Below, in pieces: positions 22,754-34,500 of a stretch of DNA of 64,000 bases. How positions within the stretch are numbered: the first letter of the stretch is position 1; every line of letters starts with the position of its first letter. The stretch comes from Darksidea phi (Eukaryota; Ascomycota; Dothideomycetes; Pleosporales; Lentitheciaceae). The notes beneath the pieces were generated by a model that made no database searches, was not told the origin of the DNA, and was given only the letters and a program-made list of their open reading frames with translations. The stretch is from contig JASJFT010000044.1 in assembly GCA_030770425.1 (NCBI GenBank), positions 206,176-270,175 of the forward strand. Direction: 5' to 3'. The translations under genes and the position numbers were made by a program.

Positions 22754-23345
22754 ACGTGTTTCCACCAGCAAGCCGCGCACCCCAGCACCCTGCGCAGCCC
22801 AAAAACCACCAAAAATCAGAAAAACCGCGCCTTGATATCTCAACAACGACTTAATAGAATAACCTAAAACTCTATAGTTAGGCTTTTATATCTATTTTAT
22901 AACTACTATTAGACTCTAGGTGTATTTTATCAAGTTGTTCTAGAGATACAGTAATTTAGCTTAAAATTGGGGGCCAAAACACGATATCTTGATAAATCTT
23001 GACAATAGCTAGGCCTACTACTCTAAGACTTTAATTAGACGCTTTAAATAGGTATTAAATCCTATATATAGAGTTTTAGGTTATTCTATTAAGTCGTTGT
23101 TGAGATATCAAGGGCGCGGTTTTTCCGATTTTTGGTGGTTTTTGGGCTGTGGTGGAACACGTTAGGAGCTGTTGTTAGGGGTAAGCGAAGTTACGTAATG
23201 TATCGATTGCTTTATTACTGTGGCATCGAAGTGTTCTCGACCAATCGAATATGGTGTATCTCAATCTTCTCGGTGTGGGCAGTCCGCATAATTAACACAT
23301 CAGTATTTTTCGAATGAGTAGCAGCCATCGCGTCGTCAAACTCGC
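22636..23345. repeat. Outer inverted repeat enclosing a palindromic MITE
   Basis: Positions 22636-22670 (CGAGTTTGACAACGCGATGG and onward through CTACTCATTCGA) recur as reverse complement at 23311-23345 with one mismatch. AGTCCGCATAA also occurs near both the left and the right inner boundary in the same orientation. The 409-bp MITE sits inside, so this may be a nested insertion or an older composite palindrome. Confidence 0.7.
22754..23162. mobile_element. 409-bp palindromic MITE with TA target site
   Basis: Two arms of roughly 100-130 bp are near-perfect reverse complements: the left arm starts ACGTGTTTCCACC and the right arm ends GGTGGAACACGT. Both arms contain the CAAAAACCACCAAAAATC block and the ATATCTCAACAACGACTTAA block. 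TA flanks both ends (22752-22753 and 23163-23164), as for Tc1/mariner-type insertion. The centre is AT-rich and non-coding. A truncated relative lies at 527-640. The arms could fold into a long hairpin if transcribed. Confidence 0.8.
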
Positions 23346-24397
23346 GGAATAACCCAAAAACGTAATATAAAAAGGTATTTCACCCCAAATATCTTAAAAC
23401 GTAAGAAGGGTGTTGTTGCAGTCGTTACCTGAGGCGTTATGGTATAACTACGAGGGCAATGGCCCGAGCCTTATACTAATTTTGATTATTTTATAGCATA
23501 ACTGTGTTTATTCACCACAGAACCAAGCTCGTATCGTCATCGGCCTTGTGTCTATGATGGTACACAAATTCATACAGGGGTCGCCACGCCGATTGATACA
23601 ATCATCACAAAAGTTTGGTTCGCCGAGCCCCATCGAAAATGCGACGATCGACACCTACACTTCCACTACTTACATTATGCCGCTATAACGCTTATTTTGA
23701 TAACGAATCTTCTCAGCCGGGTCATCAACCCCGCGATGTTCAGGAGCTCAACTCAGGTGTTGAACACCTCGGCAGATGGCCAAGCACCGGCAACGAGAAG
23801 CGAGATCCTTGATTGCAGGTTTCGAAAAAATAGATTAGGTCTTGAATATGTTCTAAGCGATAGACTATAAAGGTATAAGTAGACCTAACTCTATGGGTAT
23901 TCGTGGGTTGCGTTCCTTTCTATACTCTTTAATATGATCCGACTTGCGGGGAACGGGAAAGCTCCAGCGTCGACCTTGGTAACACCAATTGTCTGCTCTT
24001 GCTATGGAGCTTCGGAACGCATAATCATGATACAGACTGGCATTAATGGCGCTTTGTGTTTGTGCTCTTCGACTGCCGCAAATTTGAAGAACACATCAGG
24101 TATTCACAACGATTTCGTGATTCCACAAGCGCAAGCGATTGCGACGATAACGACGACGATATCGCCAACTCGCATACTCTGGATCACGTCCTACTACGAA
24201 TCAAGAGATACGAAGCGCAAGTTTAGGGGGTAAACCCTCCAAATAATCGTGGTGCATTCTGATCGCAACTCAGCCTGAGAAATTGAGGGAAATTGTGAGG
24301 ATGCGACACAGCTGAAAGATGACGTTAGCACACATCCTACCAATAAGATTGGAAATCAGCCGAATGCCATCGCTACACCTCCACACAAAACGCACCC
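23346..24397. other. Intergenic, no gene recognised
   Basis: Moderately AT-rich spacer upstream of the DUF6594 gene, with only short open frames. It may include decayed repeat DNA at 23346-23900. Confidence 0.45.
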
Positions 24398-25436
24398 ATG
24401 GCACAAAACCAGAAAATGAACGGTTACTCCAAGCTAGCATCGTTGATGGGACCTCACCCTGAAGTCGCCATCTTCCGACGCTTCAACACGCTCAACGCGC
24501 GGAACTTGCTTTACCTCCAGGCTGAACTCGTCCATCTAGAGCATAGGCTACAGAAATGTATTGAATCGGACGCAACATCTGGACATGCGGATCGGACCAT
24601 TTATGATCGCGACTGGCAATCTCTGGCTGAATCAGGGTCGACGCAGGATGGGAATCCAGAGCAATGGGAGACGGCGCTTAAGATCAGGAAGACGCTAAAG
24701 GAGTATAGTGAGAAGCTCAAACAGAAGGAGATATAATCATAGCTCATGATCCTAGATGAGGCTCTTCTTCTGCAGAGTCTTCTCGCGAAGCAGAATGGCC
24801 CGCTCACACGAGATATGACGTTTTTGCAAAATTGGATGAAGCGCCCTTCAATGGGATACGTCTATTTGCTCGGTGCAGATTGCGATGTGTATGAGAAGCC
24901 AGATCTCTCAGATTTGGTTGCTATGAAAACGCATCAAGGTCAGAGCCTGGCTACTCGCATCGTCGGAGACTTTTGGGTTCGGTTCTGGCATCGGTGCCTT
25001 GGGAGAAAAGCGAAGGTACGATTATGCATCTACTTGCTCATGACACTCGCATCTTTTATTGACAATCAAGGAGACTTCAACGCAAGGCGTTTACGCAAAT
25101 ACGATCCACTATTCTGATAGCACCTTAACGAAAGTGGGCGCACTGATTGGTACACTTTGCGCATCAACGCTGCCCGTGCTCGCCATCGTAGCATTGTACT
25201 ACATCGACAGTATGGGGCGTCGGCTTGCCACGATCGCTGTATTTACTTCACTGTTTTCTGCGGTCTTGGCTATCTTCTCGAATGGCAGACAGGTTGAGAT
25301 CTTTGCGGCCACAGCTGGGTTTGTCCCCCGTCTCCCATGAACTGATGATAATTAATGCACAGATAGTTTTGCTGCGGTGCAAGTCGTGTTTATTGGAACC
25401 ACTTCCAATAATATTCAAGGGATGGCGAAGGCTTAG
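24398..25436 (+). CDS. DUF6594 membrane protein (295 aa)
   Basis: Four exons join in phase with introns at 24708-24755, 25016-25070 and 25319-25366. The first intron restores the family's KEYNEALLLQS run, which would otherwise be broken by two stops. Start ATG at 24398. The N-terminal half has the hallmark start (a GYSKLASLMG block, FRRFNTLNARNLLYLQAELVHLE) and a central predicted helical region. Three hydrophobic segments close the protein: about residues 205-226, 232-250 and 258-275. This is the architecture of the fungal-specific DUF6594 family, in which an N-terminal helical domain is anchored by C-terminal membrane helices. Function is unknown; members are expanded and variable in Pezizomycotina, often near HET and NLR genes. 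The gene appears intact. Confidence 0.85.
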
Positions 25437-25551
25437 CATGAGCGGGCATTCTCAGTTGGAAATCTTGCAAAAGGGACACGTCCATTGAGATTAAGTGGAG
25501 ACGATCATAGAAGAGGAAAGTTTTTGATGTTTTCTAGTAACGGTGACGTGC

Positions 25552-26489
25552 CTAAATTCCCTCCTTTATCGTATGAACCATGGCAAAGTGTCGAAGTATT
25601 CTGACGAGGATGACATGATTGCTTTGTCTATCTATAGTACGCGCCACGTCTTGCTTGCAACTCCGCCTGTTGTCGACGCCGCTCTTGCTCCGCAGCGGCA
25701 ATGGCCGCTTGCTCCCCTTCAAAAGTCCATTAGTGTTTGTTCTTGGTTTGCCGCACTCGTTGTTCTCACCTGGGGTCAGCTTGTCGCCCTCGAGCAAGGG
25801 CAGCATAGCACCGTCGTTAACCGTCATGATCCTATGCTGGTTGATAAAATCTTTACCAATGATGACGTCGAACTTCGGGTTGGCTTCAGATGGGAGGACA
25901 TAGCAATTGCATGCGTAGTACCGATTCCCTTCGCGTCGTTTCATTTCAATCTCGATCTCGCCCGCAGCCGTGGTCGTACCCGACACACCGTCCAGGGTAG
26001 GGGGGAAAGCAATGGCTCGAATGTCCGACAGCTTATTTAATCGCGCAAGAAGTTCCTGCGAGATCCAATTTCCTTTCTGAGTCTGAGGATCCAACAAAGC
26101 AAGCGCAGTGGCGCTTTTCTTTCCCCCATAGACATCTGTGTACGGAATCTCCAACGTCCATTGAAAAGTCTGTTCGACTTCTTTTGGTTGATAGGTCTTA
26201 GTGGTTTGTGCAGGAGGAGCCGAATCTGAGCGATATAGCGGCGCACGAGTATTATAATGTCCGATGTGCGGTTGCACAGGGTTTGTTAGCTTGAACCTAG
26301 TTCCGTCAAAATCTACTGAATTCTCCGCCTAGAAATCAATATCGTACCATATATAGTGTCCTAAGGCTAGTAAGAATGAGAGTATGAGTGCCATGTTTTG
26401 TTGTGAAGAAGCTTACCATTTTCGTACCAGTAAAAATCATCGTGCTCTTCGCTCCATTGCCATCTAGTTGTGGATTGAGACGGATGCAT
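25552..26489 (-). CDS. Protein with retropepsin-like domain (about 278 aa)
   Basis: Two exons are proposed: ATG at 26489 to 26417, then 26315 to 25552, with an in-phase intron 26316-26416. The first exon encodes a Trp-rich segment (RWQWSEEHDDFYWYEN) common at the N-terminus of fungal hypothetical proteins. The second holds a retroviral-protease-like fold (a LLDPQTQKGNWIS stretch where active enzymes have Asp-Ser/Thr-Gly, and FDVIIGKDFI near the C-terminal half). The catalytic Asp-x-Gly triad is not intact, so it may be a binding rather than a cleaving domain. The last 60 residues are low-complexity and basic. Such genes often derive from retroelement proteases recruited by the host; no gag or reverse transcriptase lies nearby. 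Gene model moderate. Confidence 0.55.
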
Positions 26490-27091
26490 GCTCCCAAAGC
26501 GATTATGTTCAATAGATTCCTAACACAGGTGCGATAATCTGTAGAGTGGAAGAATGAGGACGAAAGCAATAAGGCAGCAGCGAGCGACAACAGCGGGGCA
26601 GTGCTGAGGTTCTGGCGACTTGGCATCCGTGTTCTGCACCAATTGCTGTCTTTGGTGCAACATGAAGATCCGCGTGATGAGACTTGCAGATGTTAGTTCA
26701 GCCTGGTCAACAACGCCCTAATCAGCCTTAATCAACCCCATTACTCTTAAAGTGAGCTCAAACCAGCCCGAGGGCCTCCCAAGTCGCGTAAATGAACCCA
26801 GATATCTCAGGTCTCAGCTTTGCGTTTAAGGCTTTAGATGATGACTAAGCACCAGCAATGCATCGTCGGAAAGTACGCGCGACGAACGCAGATCTAAAAC
26901 ACATACGCTCAGATACCATCCGTCTTTAGTGCACAGCCAATATCTTGTGGGCGCAGGGCTTATAAACTAGAGACTCTATAGGGTTAAGCGACTTTCTTAG
27001 TTTCAGCTTGCAGCTTGTGTAACGAAAGAGATGTATAAAAATATGAACAAGTCTCAGACGTAACGTAGATTGAGAAGTTTCTAGTTCTTCG
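26490..27091. other. Intergenic, no gene recognised
   Basis: The spacer between the retropepsin-like gene (5' side) and the 3' end of GRC3. It should hold the promoter of the former. No motif or repeat recognised. Confidence 0.5.
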
Positions 27092-29240
27092 CTAGCCTAA
27101 AAATTTGCGCACCCGACGCACAGTACTAAGATAGCCCATCCTTTCCACAACACTCCGGTTTTCGATCCAAGGAGGTAAAGCTACACCGTCCATCAACACC
27201 TCTTCGCCTACAAACCTCTCTCCAATCTGTAAATTGCTCGTCTGAGCGTTGAGTCCTTGATACGCATCCTCTGCGTACGCCCACTCAGGGGTATCACAAC
27301 ATCCCACTACAAACACAGTTGATTCAGGCGTAAGGGTCTGTAAGAGGGAGTCGTGCGTTTTGGGAACGAGAACCTGCACAACCTTTTCTTTGTAATCGAA
27401 GCCTCTTATCAACGCAGTACACACTAGCCTTGATGTTTGCGGATCGAGGGGCTCTGCCATTCCTGTTGCAGTGTTGGGGGCGAAATAAGGGATGTTGTGG
27501 TGGGGTGTTCGCGGGAGCTCGTCGTATTGTGATTGGACGGTTGGAGATGTCGTCTCAATGATGTGGATAATGGAGCCATTTAGTGCGGCAAGGAACTGGC
27601 TAGGTGGTAAGGGTTCAAAGAGTGGAAGGATGCCGATGAAATCTTGAGAGCGCGTTGGTGTCTCATCGTAGCAGAACTCCCAAGGTGTGAGATGTGAAAG
27701 CGGCCGGGCGTCCCATGTAATCTCCATGTTTCCTTGTAACCCAGAGGAAGGCGTTGAGCATTCGAAGGAATCAAGGTGGAAATATGATTGCATATGCATA
27801 GCGCGCAGTTCGGCGCCCGTCCGCGACTGTGGGAGCAATGGGAACTGTGCGGCAAGTTCGTGGAAGGTGGCGTCGGTTTTCTGAGCCGAAGTTTGGAGAG
27901 TGTGAAGCTTTAATGCGGTGTCGGGGTCGATGGTCGTGGTATCGCCGAAATGGACAATGTTATTGGGCTTTAGTCTCGAGAGGAGAGATTGCAGGAGTGG
28001 GAAGTGTGTCGTGTAGAGTGCCGCTGGAGTGTTAATGATGAGCGGTTGTGCTGTTCCCCTTGATGGGAGGTTCTGGTAGGTTTGGAAGAGGTCGGAAACG
28101 CAGGATGTAAAGTAATTTTCATAATTGGTAAGACTCTGGACGGGAAATGGATGCGTGGCGATGGGTTTGTTCGTGTCTGCACCGCCTAGAATATTAACTG
28201 GTCGTGTAAAGGATGGACCGAGATTGATTTCGTGTACTATTGTAAGAGAAATTTGGCCGTGCGGTGTGTACTCTGGTTTCGCGTAATCAAGGTCTAGGTA
28301 GTACACTGATGGTATAGGTTTTGCTGATTTACCCATGCCAGTAAGATATCGATTGAGCAGCCGCTTAGCAAAGGTGGATTTTCCCGAGCAAGACGGACCG
28401 GTAACGAGAGAAATGGTGGACGCGCTGGCAATATCCTCGATGGCACGGAGCCAGTCTTCTGGCGCGTTTTCCGGTGCGAGAGGGCGTACTAAGGGGTCAG
28501 CAGCTGATTGAGTAATCTAGGGAGAGAGTAAGCAAAATCATTAAAAGGCGTTGGATCTCATGATGCGAGCGTACCAAGTGGAAAGATCTCTCCTTTCCAG
28601 AACCTGAACGCGCAGCCCAGATGTCTGCAAAGAGCGGACTCAACTTCGTGAAAGGCGTAGGCTCTTTACAATGTAAGAATTGAACATGATTTGTTCGGTC
28701 AAGCCCTCTCAATTTCGTTATCGGGTGAGTAGAAGGCACAAAGACACGATGTGTCTTCACCTGTTCCCCTTCACGCGGTAATGCGACCAAGTTGGCGCCA
28801 TTGATGTTGACAGCCCCCTTCAGCACTTTGACGTCGCAGCACCCAACAAATGCTACCGTGGCGTGCTTCTCGAGAACAATAGTGAGGCCTCCATCAGTAT
28901 CGTTGAGCACGTTCTCGCCATCATTTTGCCAGGTGCAGAGCTTGAAATTCTTGGCAACGGGTGGGGTGGTTTCTTCCGGCTCAGATTCAACATAATCGGA
29001 GTCGCTAGCACCTGCTAATGGACTTTGTGGTGCTTCTCGCGTCTCATCGATATCTGATACTTGTGATGCTGCTGCTCTCAGTCGTGCTGCAGCTATTGCA
29101 CTGATTGGCTTGCCGTTGGTGTTTGCAAGGCCTACAAATGAATTAGACATACCGTCTGAAGTGATGGTTTGAAAGTTCTCATTACCTGAAATCGGAGCCA
29201 CTATGGCTGCCACTTCACCTCTTTTTCTCTTCCCCGGCAT
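27092..29240 (-). CDS. grc3: Polynucleotide 5'-hydroxyl-kinase GRC3 (696 aa)
   Basis: Two exons (29240-28575 and 28516-27092) are split by a 58-nt intron in phase 0. ATG at 29240 opens a basic nuclear-type N-terminus followed by an acidic low-complexity stretch. The N-terminal beta domain (TIVLEKHATVAFVG and onward) is followed by the P-loop GPSCSGKST at residues 262-270, and then the Clp1/Grc3-type kinase fold to a basic C-terminus. Length and domain order fit Grc3/NOL9, the RNA 5'-kinase that works with the Las1 nuclease to process ITS2 in pre-ribosomal RNA in the nucleolus. It is divergent from RPA34 across 190 bp. Housekeeping gene, apparently intact; the call rests on P-loop context, length and domain order. 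Confidence 0.88.
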
Positions 29241-29430
29241 TTCGACTGCTAGGCGAGTGGGGTTGATGTTGTGCAGGATATTGAGGGCAATTGGTCGTTC
29301 ACTATTTTGCTAGCGCGTCTAAAATAGTGTTAGCGTATCCAAGGCGGTGAGACTGCCAGTCCTCCCATCGAAAAGTTTCGCGACAGACTCCCGCTTCCCA
29401 AAGCTCCGCCATGATAGCGCGACACCCACA
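29241..29430. promoter_or_regulatory. Shared divergent promoter of grc3 and rpa34
   Basis: Only 190 bp separate the start codons of two ribosome-biogenesis genes on opposite strands. The short spacer implies overlapping 5' untranslated regions and a bidirectional promoter. No TATA box is evident, as usual for ribosome-biogenesis genes. Confidence 0.6.
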
Positions 29431-30830
29431 ATGAGCAAACCAAGGAAATCGGAGGTGCAGCTTCCCGGATTGAAGTCGAAGTTAAAGTCGAAGCCGGAGC
29501 CCAAAGTAGTGCCACCGAGAGGCGCATTGAGTCAGGAATTTGTCCACAGCGACAACTCGTCGGACGAAGAGCCGACACCTACACGGCAGAATGCGCCGTT
29601 GCAAATAGGGATACACCCGCCAAAGGCGAATGGAATAGCTAAATCGACGCCGAAACCTGCGAAGACGCAGAAAGAGATTTCGAAAGCTGCAGCGAAAGCA
29701 AAAGCGCCTGCAAAGAAGGCTGCCCAGAAGCAGGTTGTAAGGGAAGAGCAAGGTGCAGAGTCTCCGGACAGCTCAGAAGAGAGTGAGGATGAGGGGACCG
29801 ACATAAAGTCTGCGCAGGAACGACAAGCAGCGAGCACACAGGGTGGGGCTAGCGAGAGTGCAGGTAGCTCGGATAGCTCAAGCTCGGATTCGGAAGAAGA
29901 AGCTGCGCCTAAAACGACTCCGAAATCTGCAATGAGGTATGCGCCTGAATGCATATTATTTACGCGCATAAGCTGACCGGCGCAAAGATCAGCAAGACCG
30001 ACTCAACCACAATCGCACACGGTCGAGTTTCAGGCAGCGCGGCCATACGTCCCTCCGAAAGACTTCTTCCCGGTTTCCACGAATCGAGCGTCAACCTTCC
30101 TGTCTTCTGCAGTGTTCGATAATTTGGAAGGCAAGCAAGTTTGGCATATAACAGCTCCTGCGGACCTTTCTCTCAAAGGTTTGAAGCAGCTCGCAATGGA
30201 GCAGGTCATGCAGGGCAAAGCTGTGATAAGCCAAAAGGGAACAGACTATGGCTTTTCGAAAACTGCAAAGGATGAAGGCGGAGAACGGGAGGTAGTGATA
30301 CCTCGGCAGAATGGTTACAAAGCTGGTCAGTATTGTTGCAACAACTTCCATATATGCTGCTAACTTGACGCATAGTCTCTGCCCGAATATCGCAAACTTT
30401 CAATGTTCGACAAGTGATAAACCTGCCCAAGCTCAGTTCGAATCAGACAGACCCAAACACCGGCTCCGAAGCCGCAGCATCAATCACAAGATCCACCATT
30501 CGCGCACCACGACCACAAGTAAAAGGCTTAAAGATGCGCTACTTCCCGTCCGGTGTCGGAAATCATACACCCATAACTCTAGGATTTTCAGACAGCGAAG
30601 ACGAGCGCCCTGCTGTACAGCCTGCTGGGCTGGGTGTTCCGAACGGACTACATCTCGCGTCGAAGCCGGAGAAGCGGAAGCATGTGGAAATGAATGGAAA
30701 CGAAGCCGTGGAGAACCCTTCGAAGAAGCATAGGAAGCACAAGACTCAAGAGGAGATCAAGAGAAAAGAGGAGAAGAAGGCAAAGAAGGAGAGGAAGAGG
30801 CAGAAAGAGCTGGCGAAAACGAAGTCATGA
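29431..30830 (+). CDS. rpa34: RNA polymerase I subunit Rpa34 (432 aa)
   Basis: Three exons (29431-29936, 29988-30325, 30376-30830) join in phase; both introns are about 50 nt, the first with a GCTGACC branch site. ATG at 29431. The first 170 residues are disordered, with alternating Lys/Ala and Ser/Asp/Glu runs. The core holds the Rpa34.5-type dimerisation block: FQAARPYVPPKDFFPV, a long WHITAPADLSLKGLKQL region, then the ISQTFNVRQVINLPKL strand. The tail is very basic (EEIKRKEEKKAKKERKR), fitting the nucleolar location. Rpa34 pairs with Rpa49 on RNA polymerase I and supports initiation and elongation of rRNA synthesis. The neighbour grc3 acts later in the same rRNA pathway. Confidence 0.88.
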
Positions 30831-31524
30831 CGGCTGCCTTGAACGACATTCACCTGCCTTCACAAAATTACATATCCTCGTCTCGGCCGACGCTTCGCGG
30901 AGGCTTGGCCGGCCGGAGATTTGAGCGCCACCCCAAAGTGTATCCGCCCGGCGCCCAAACGGCGTGGCAGACGAGTAGACGAAGAGCCCAAATGAACAGA
31001 TACCACTAACGTGGAACAAAACCAATTCGATTCCTGTCATAAGTGATTGCAAGTGCGCCGTACGTCTTTTTATATGCATGGGTTAGGAGGTTCGGTATTA
31101 AGCGAACGACGCTTTGGGTGTATGTAGCGAAGGATAAGGTTTGGATACATGTTTTGGGTTCCTTGTACTGGATGATAGGGGGTGACAACTTGACATGAAG
31201 GCTCGAGACGAGCGAGCAAAACGCGCTGTACTGGGAGAAATATCAACACTTTATTAAATCGCGATGCGCTTTACAATTGATCGACTGTCGGGGTCTAATG
31301 ATGCATTCTAGCGAGCATCCATTGCTCTGACGACATCGCACGGACCACCGCTAAACACTGTTGACCCCTGTTAGCAGGCGCGTTTGCTGGCGCGAGGGAG
31401 CGTCGCCAGCAGTCAGAGTCGACTGATGCGCTTCCCCTTTACCATCGCATATTGGCGTTTAAAATGTTCATGAGAAGTCGATACACCTGCGACTTCTATT
31501 CACGTGCCGTGCCCTCCCAGTACC
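30831..31524. other. Intergenic: rpa34 terminator side and apsB promoter
   Basis: Non-coding between two plus-strand genes. No repeat recognised. It should contain the 3' end of rpa34 and the promoter of apsB. The ApsB ATG at 31525 has a strong ACCATGG context. Confidence 0.5.
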
Positions 31525-34500
31525 ATGGCGCCGTCTGACACCCCTTCCGCGACTGCTGAGGCGGCGCAAACAACACCGGTCGAGCCCCCGCCTCTTCCTC
31601 CCACGCCCGCGCCCGTGCTCGAGAATAGCATGGCGCACGATATATTAGACGCAGAAGATGTGCGGTCCTTCGACACGCCGGACTCGGATCTTCCCCCGCT
31701 ACCAACCGACGATGACGACAGCTTCCTCCAAGCCAACGACTTCGGCGACGGCCCAGCACATGGGGAGGAGAGCGTGATGATGGACCGCGAGATGAAGCGC
31801 CAATTGATGGATATTGAATCGAGCTTTTTGCCGGAAGCGTCGATCCAGATTGAAGCCGCGCAAGGCCCGCCGGGCGCGGACGATACATATTTGTTTGGAG
31901 GCTCTCCCGGGCACTCGCAGTCATTGTCCCACGCCGAGGAGGAGAAGAAGAAGGGCTCGGAGTGGCAGGAGCCTGTCGACGACGCTCAGAACGGGAACTC
32001 TTCGATCATGACCGACGAACCTCCCACACCCGCCGGTGCCTACAAAACCCCCGCTGCACAACGGTTAGATACAGACACAGATGACTCGATAGTCACGGGC
32101 GACTCTACGTCCGAAATCATGCCATCATCTCCCTCTGCAGAAGCTGCCCGACGGAATCGGTCACGAGGTGCGCCAGAAAACGAGCCTGTGGAAGAGCGGA
32201 CGGAACACAGCGAGATTAGTGAAGCGCAGGCAACTGCCGGCGCAGAGCAGAAAGAGCAAGACGAGACTCGGCGGCCCACATCGAGCGCTTCAACGGTGAA
32301 AGCGCCAGAGTTTGGCACTCTCGAGGAGAATTCATCATTCACCGAGGACCACGACCTGAGCATGGAGAGTCTCACCATACCTGTCCCATCCGCTCCTACG
32401 ACGGCTACACGCATCGGGCAGCGACCGAGCTTCCTCCAACATCGGCAGTCCAGTCAGCGATCCTCCATCTCTTCTTTCACCAATCACTCAGACGTTTCGC
32501 TGGACGGCGGTAGTACCGGAAGCTTGAGCGCAGATTTTGCTTTGCAAAGTGGTGGCGCAGTACCTCGCTCAAGCGACCAGAGTCGTCCAAACAGTATGAT
32601 GCTGTCGAGATTACCAAGCCTGGGGAGTATTACATCTTCGGTATCAGCATATAGCGACTCCAACCCTTGGGACAAGACACGGAGTATCAGTGCAAACTCT
32701 TTGTCTGGGTTTCTTCACCCGGACAACAATTTGGGGCGGTTAGAGGAGGAAACACACAGCTCTACCACCCCTCCAGAGACACCTCGCGCACCTAGTGCAA
32801 AGCCGGTCGCGCCAACGGACACTGTCATTGCGAGACACGTACAAGATATCCAGGTGCCAGATACGGTTGCACGGGAGTTCCGCGAAAAGCACGGCCGATC
32901 AGCCGAGAAGCGGCACATGGCCACCCCATATACCCGAAACAAGCACAATCTGACCCTAAAGGAACAGAACAGCAAGATTGACAAGCTGAGCAAAGAGAAC
33001 TTCGACCTCAAACTCAAGATCCACTTCCTCGACCAGGCGCTACAGAATCGATCCGATGAGAATGTCAAAGAGACGATTAGCAAGAACGTGCAGCTACAAA
33101 CAGACCTCGCTAACGAGAAGAAGGACAACCTTTCTCTACGCAAAAAGATCCGGGACTTAGAAAGAAGGCTCAAGGCTCAGGAAGACGGCGAGATTGCGAA
33201 TTCCCCATCGAACGAATCTGAGGGCGACAAGAGCGACGCATCTTTGAAGCATGCAGCTTTGGAAGAGGAGATTGAGTATCTGCGAGAGCGTTTAGAGTCG
33301 ACAGAAACGGCTGTTGAGCATTGGAAACAGGAAGTGGTGACTAAAGACGCCGACAATAGGCGCATTATGGACTACATTAAGAACATGAGGGAGAAGGGCA
33401 CATCGGAAGATTCTGCTGGTGTCGACGAAGCGATACACATCCTGACAGAGGACTTCGAGGAAGAGCGATCCCGACGTGAGCAGGCAGAGGCTCGCTTTGA
33501 ACAAGCAGATGCCGAGCGCGAGCAGCTTCGCGACGAAATACAGCGCTTGAGGGAACAGAATCAACAAGCCCAACAGCCTTCTCTAACGAACAATCATGTC
33601 AAACATGTTTTCAACAGTCGAAAGATCTACACCTCGCATACCACGCGTTCAAACTCTGGTTCCGATGTCAATGAGCAACCTGCCACAGTATCGATGGGTG
33701 GCGCCAGCAGCACAATTGTGGAGCTCCGAATAGACAATGAAAAGCTGCAACGCGATCTCCATGCTCAAGCTTCGATGCTTACATCACGAAACCGTGAAAA
33801 TCATCGCTTGCGGGAGGAAAACGAAGGTCTGAAGCTCACCATTCGCAGAGGAGATGTTGCCTCCACTGCCGGCGACAGTATCCTAGAACGCTCCATCTCT
33901 CGCAACCACATGAGGTCCGTGTCGCGGGCTAGCCACGCTACACGCATGAGCCAGATCAGCGATCCGGAGCGCGATCGTGAGCGCGAAGACCTCGAAGGCA
34001 AATGCGCTGCGCTCCGAGACGAGCTATCACAGGCGAAGCTTCAATACAAAGAGCTGGACGACCAACTGAACGGCCATCTTGACCTATTGGAACAAACGGA
34101 GATCAAAGTGCAGGAGCTCCAGCGAGAGCTTGACGCCCAGACTGAAGATTTACAAGCACTTTCGAATGAACGAGATGAGATTTTGGAGGGGCTTCAAGAG
34201 AAAGACCAGGAGTGTGAAGACATAAGGCAACAAGCGCTAGAGACAATACAGAGACTTGAAGCCGAAATCGAGCAGAAAGAGCAAGAATGCAATCGCCTCG
34301 TCACGGAGCTCGAGAACATAACCGAAGATTTCAACGCCCTACAGCAGGAGATGAAGAACGTTAGTGAAAGCTTGGTACAGCTAGAAGATGACCGCGATGC
34401 AAGCTTGCGGAAGATTCAAAACCTGGAAGCAGAGCTTGACGATGCCAACCAAGAGCTGGGGCGACAAGACAAGCTGCTGTCAGACGAAAAGTCGAAGAAC

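Noticed and set aside
25552..26277. Retropepsin-fold gene as part of an LTR retrotransposon
   Set aside because: No reverse transcriptase, integrase, gag knuckle or flanking LTRs are present nearby.
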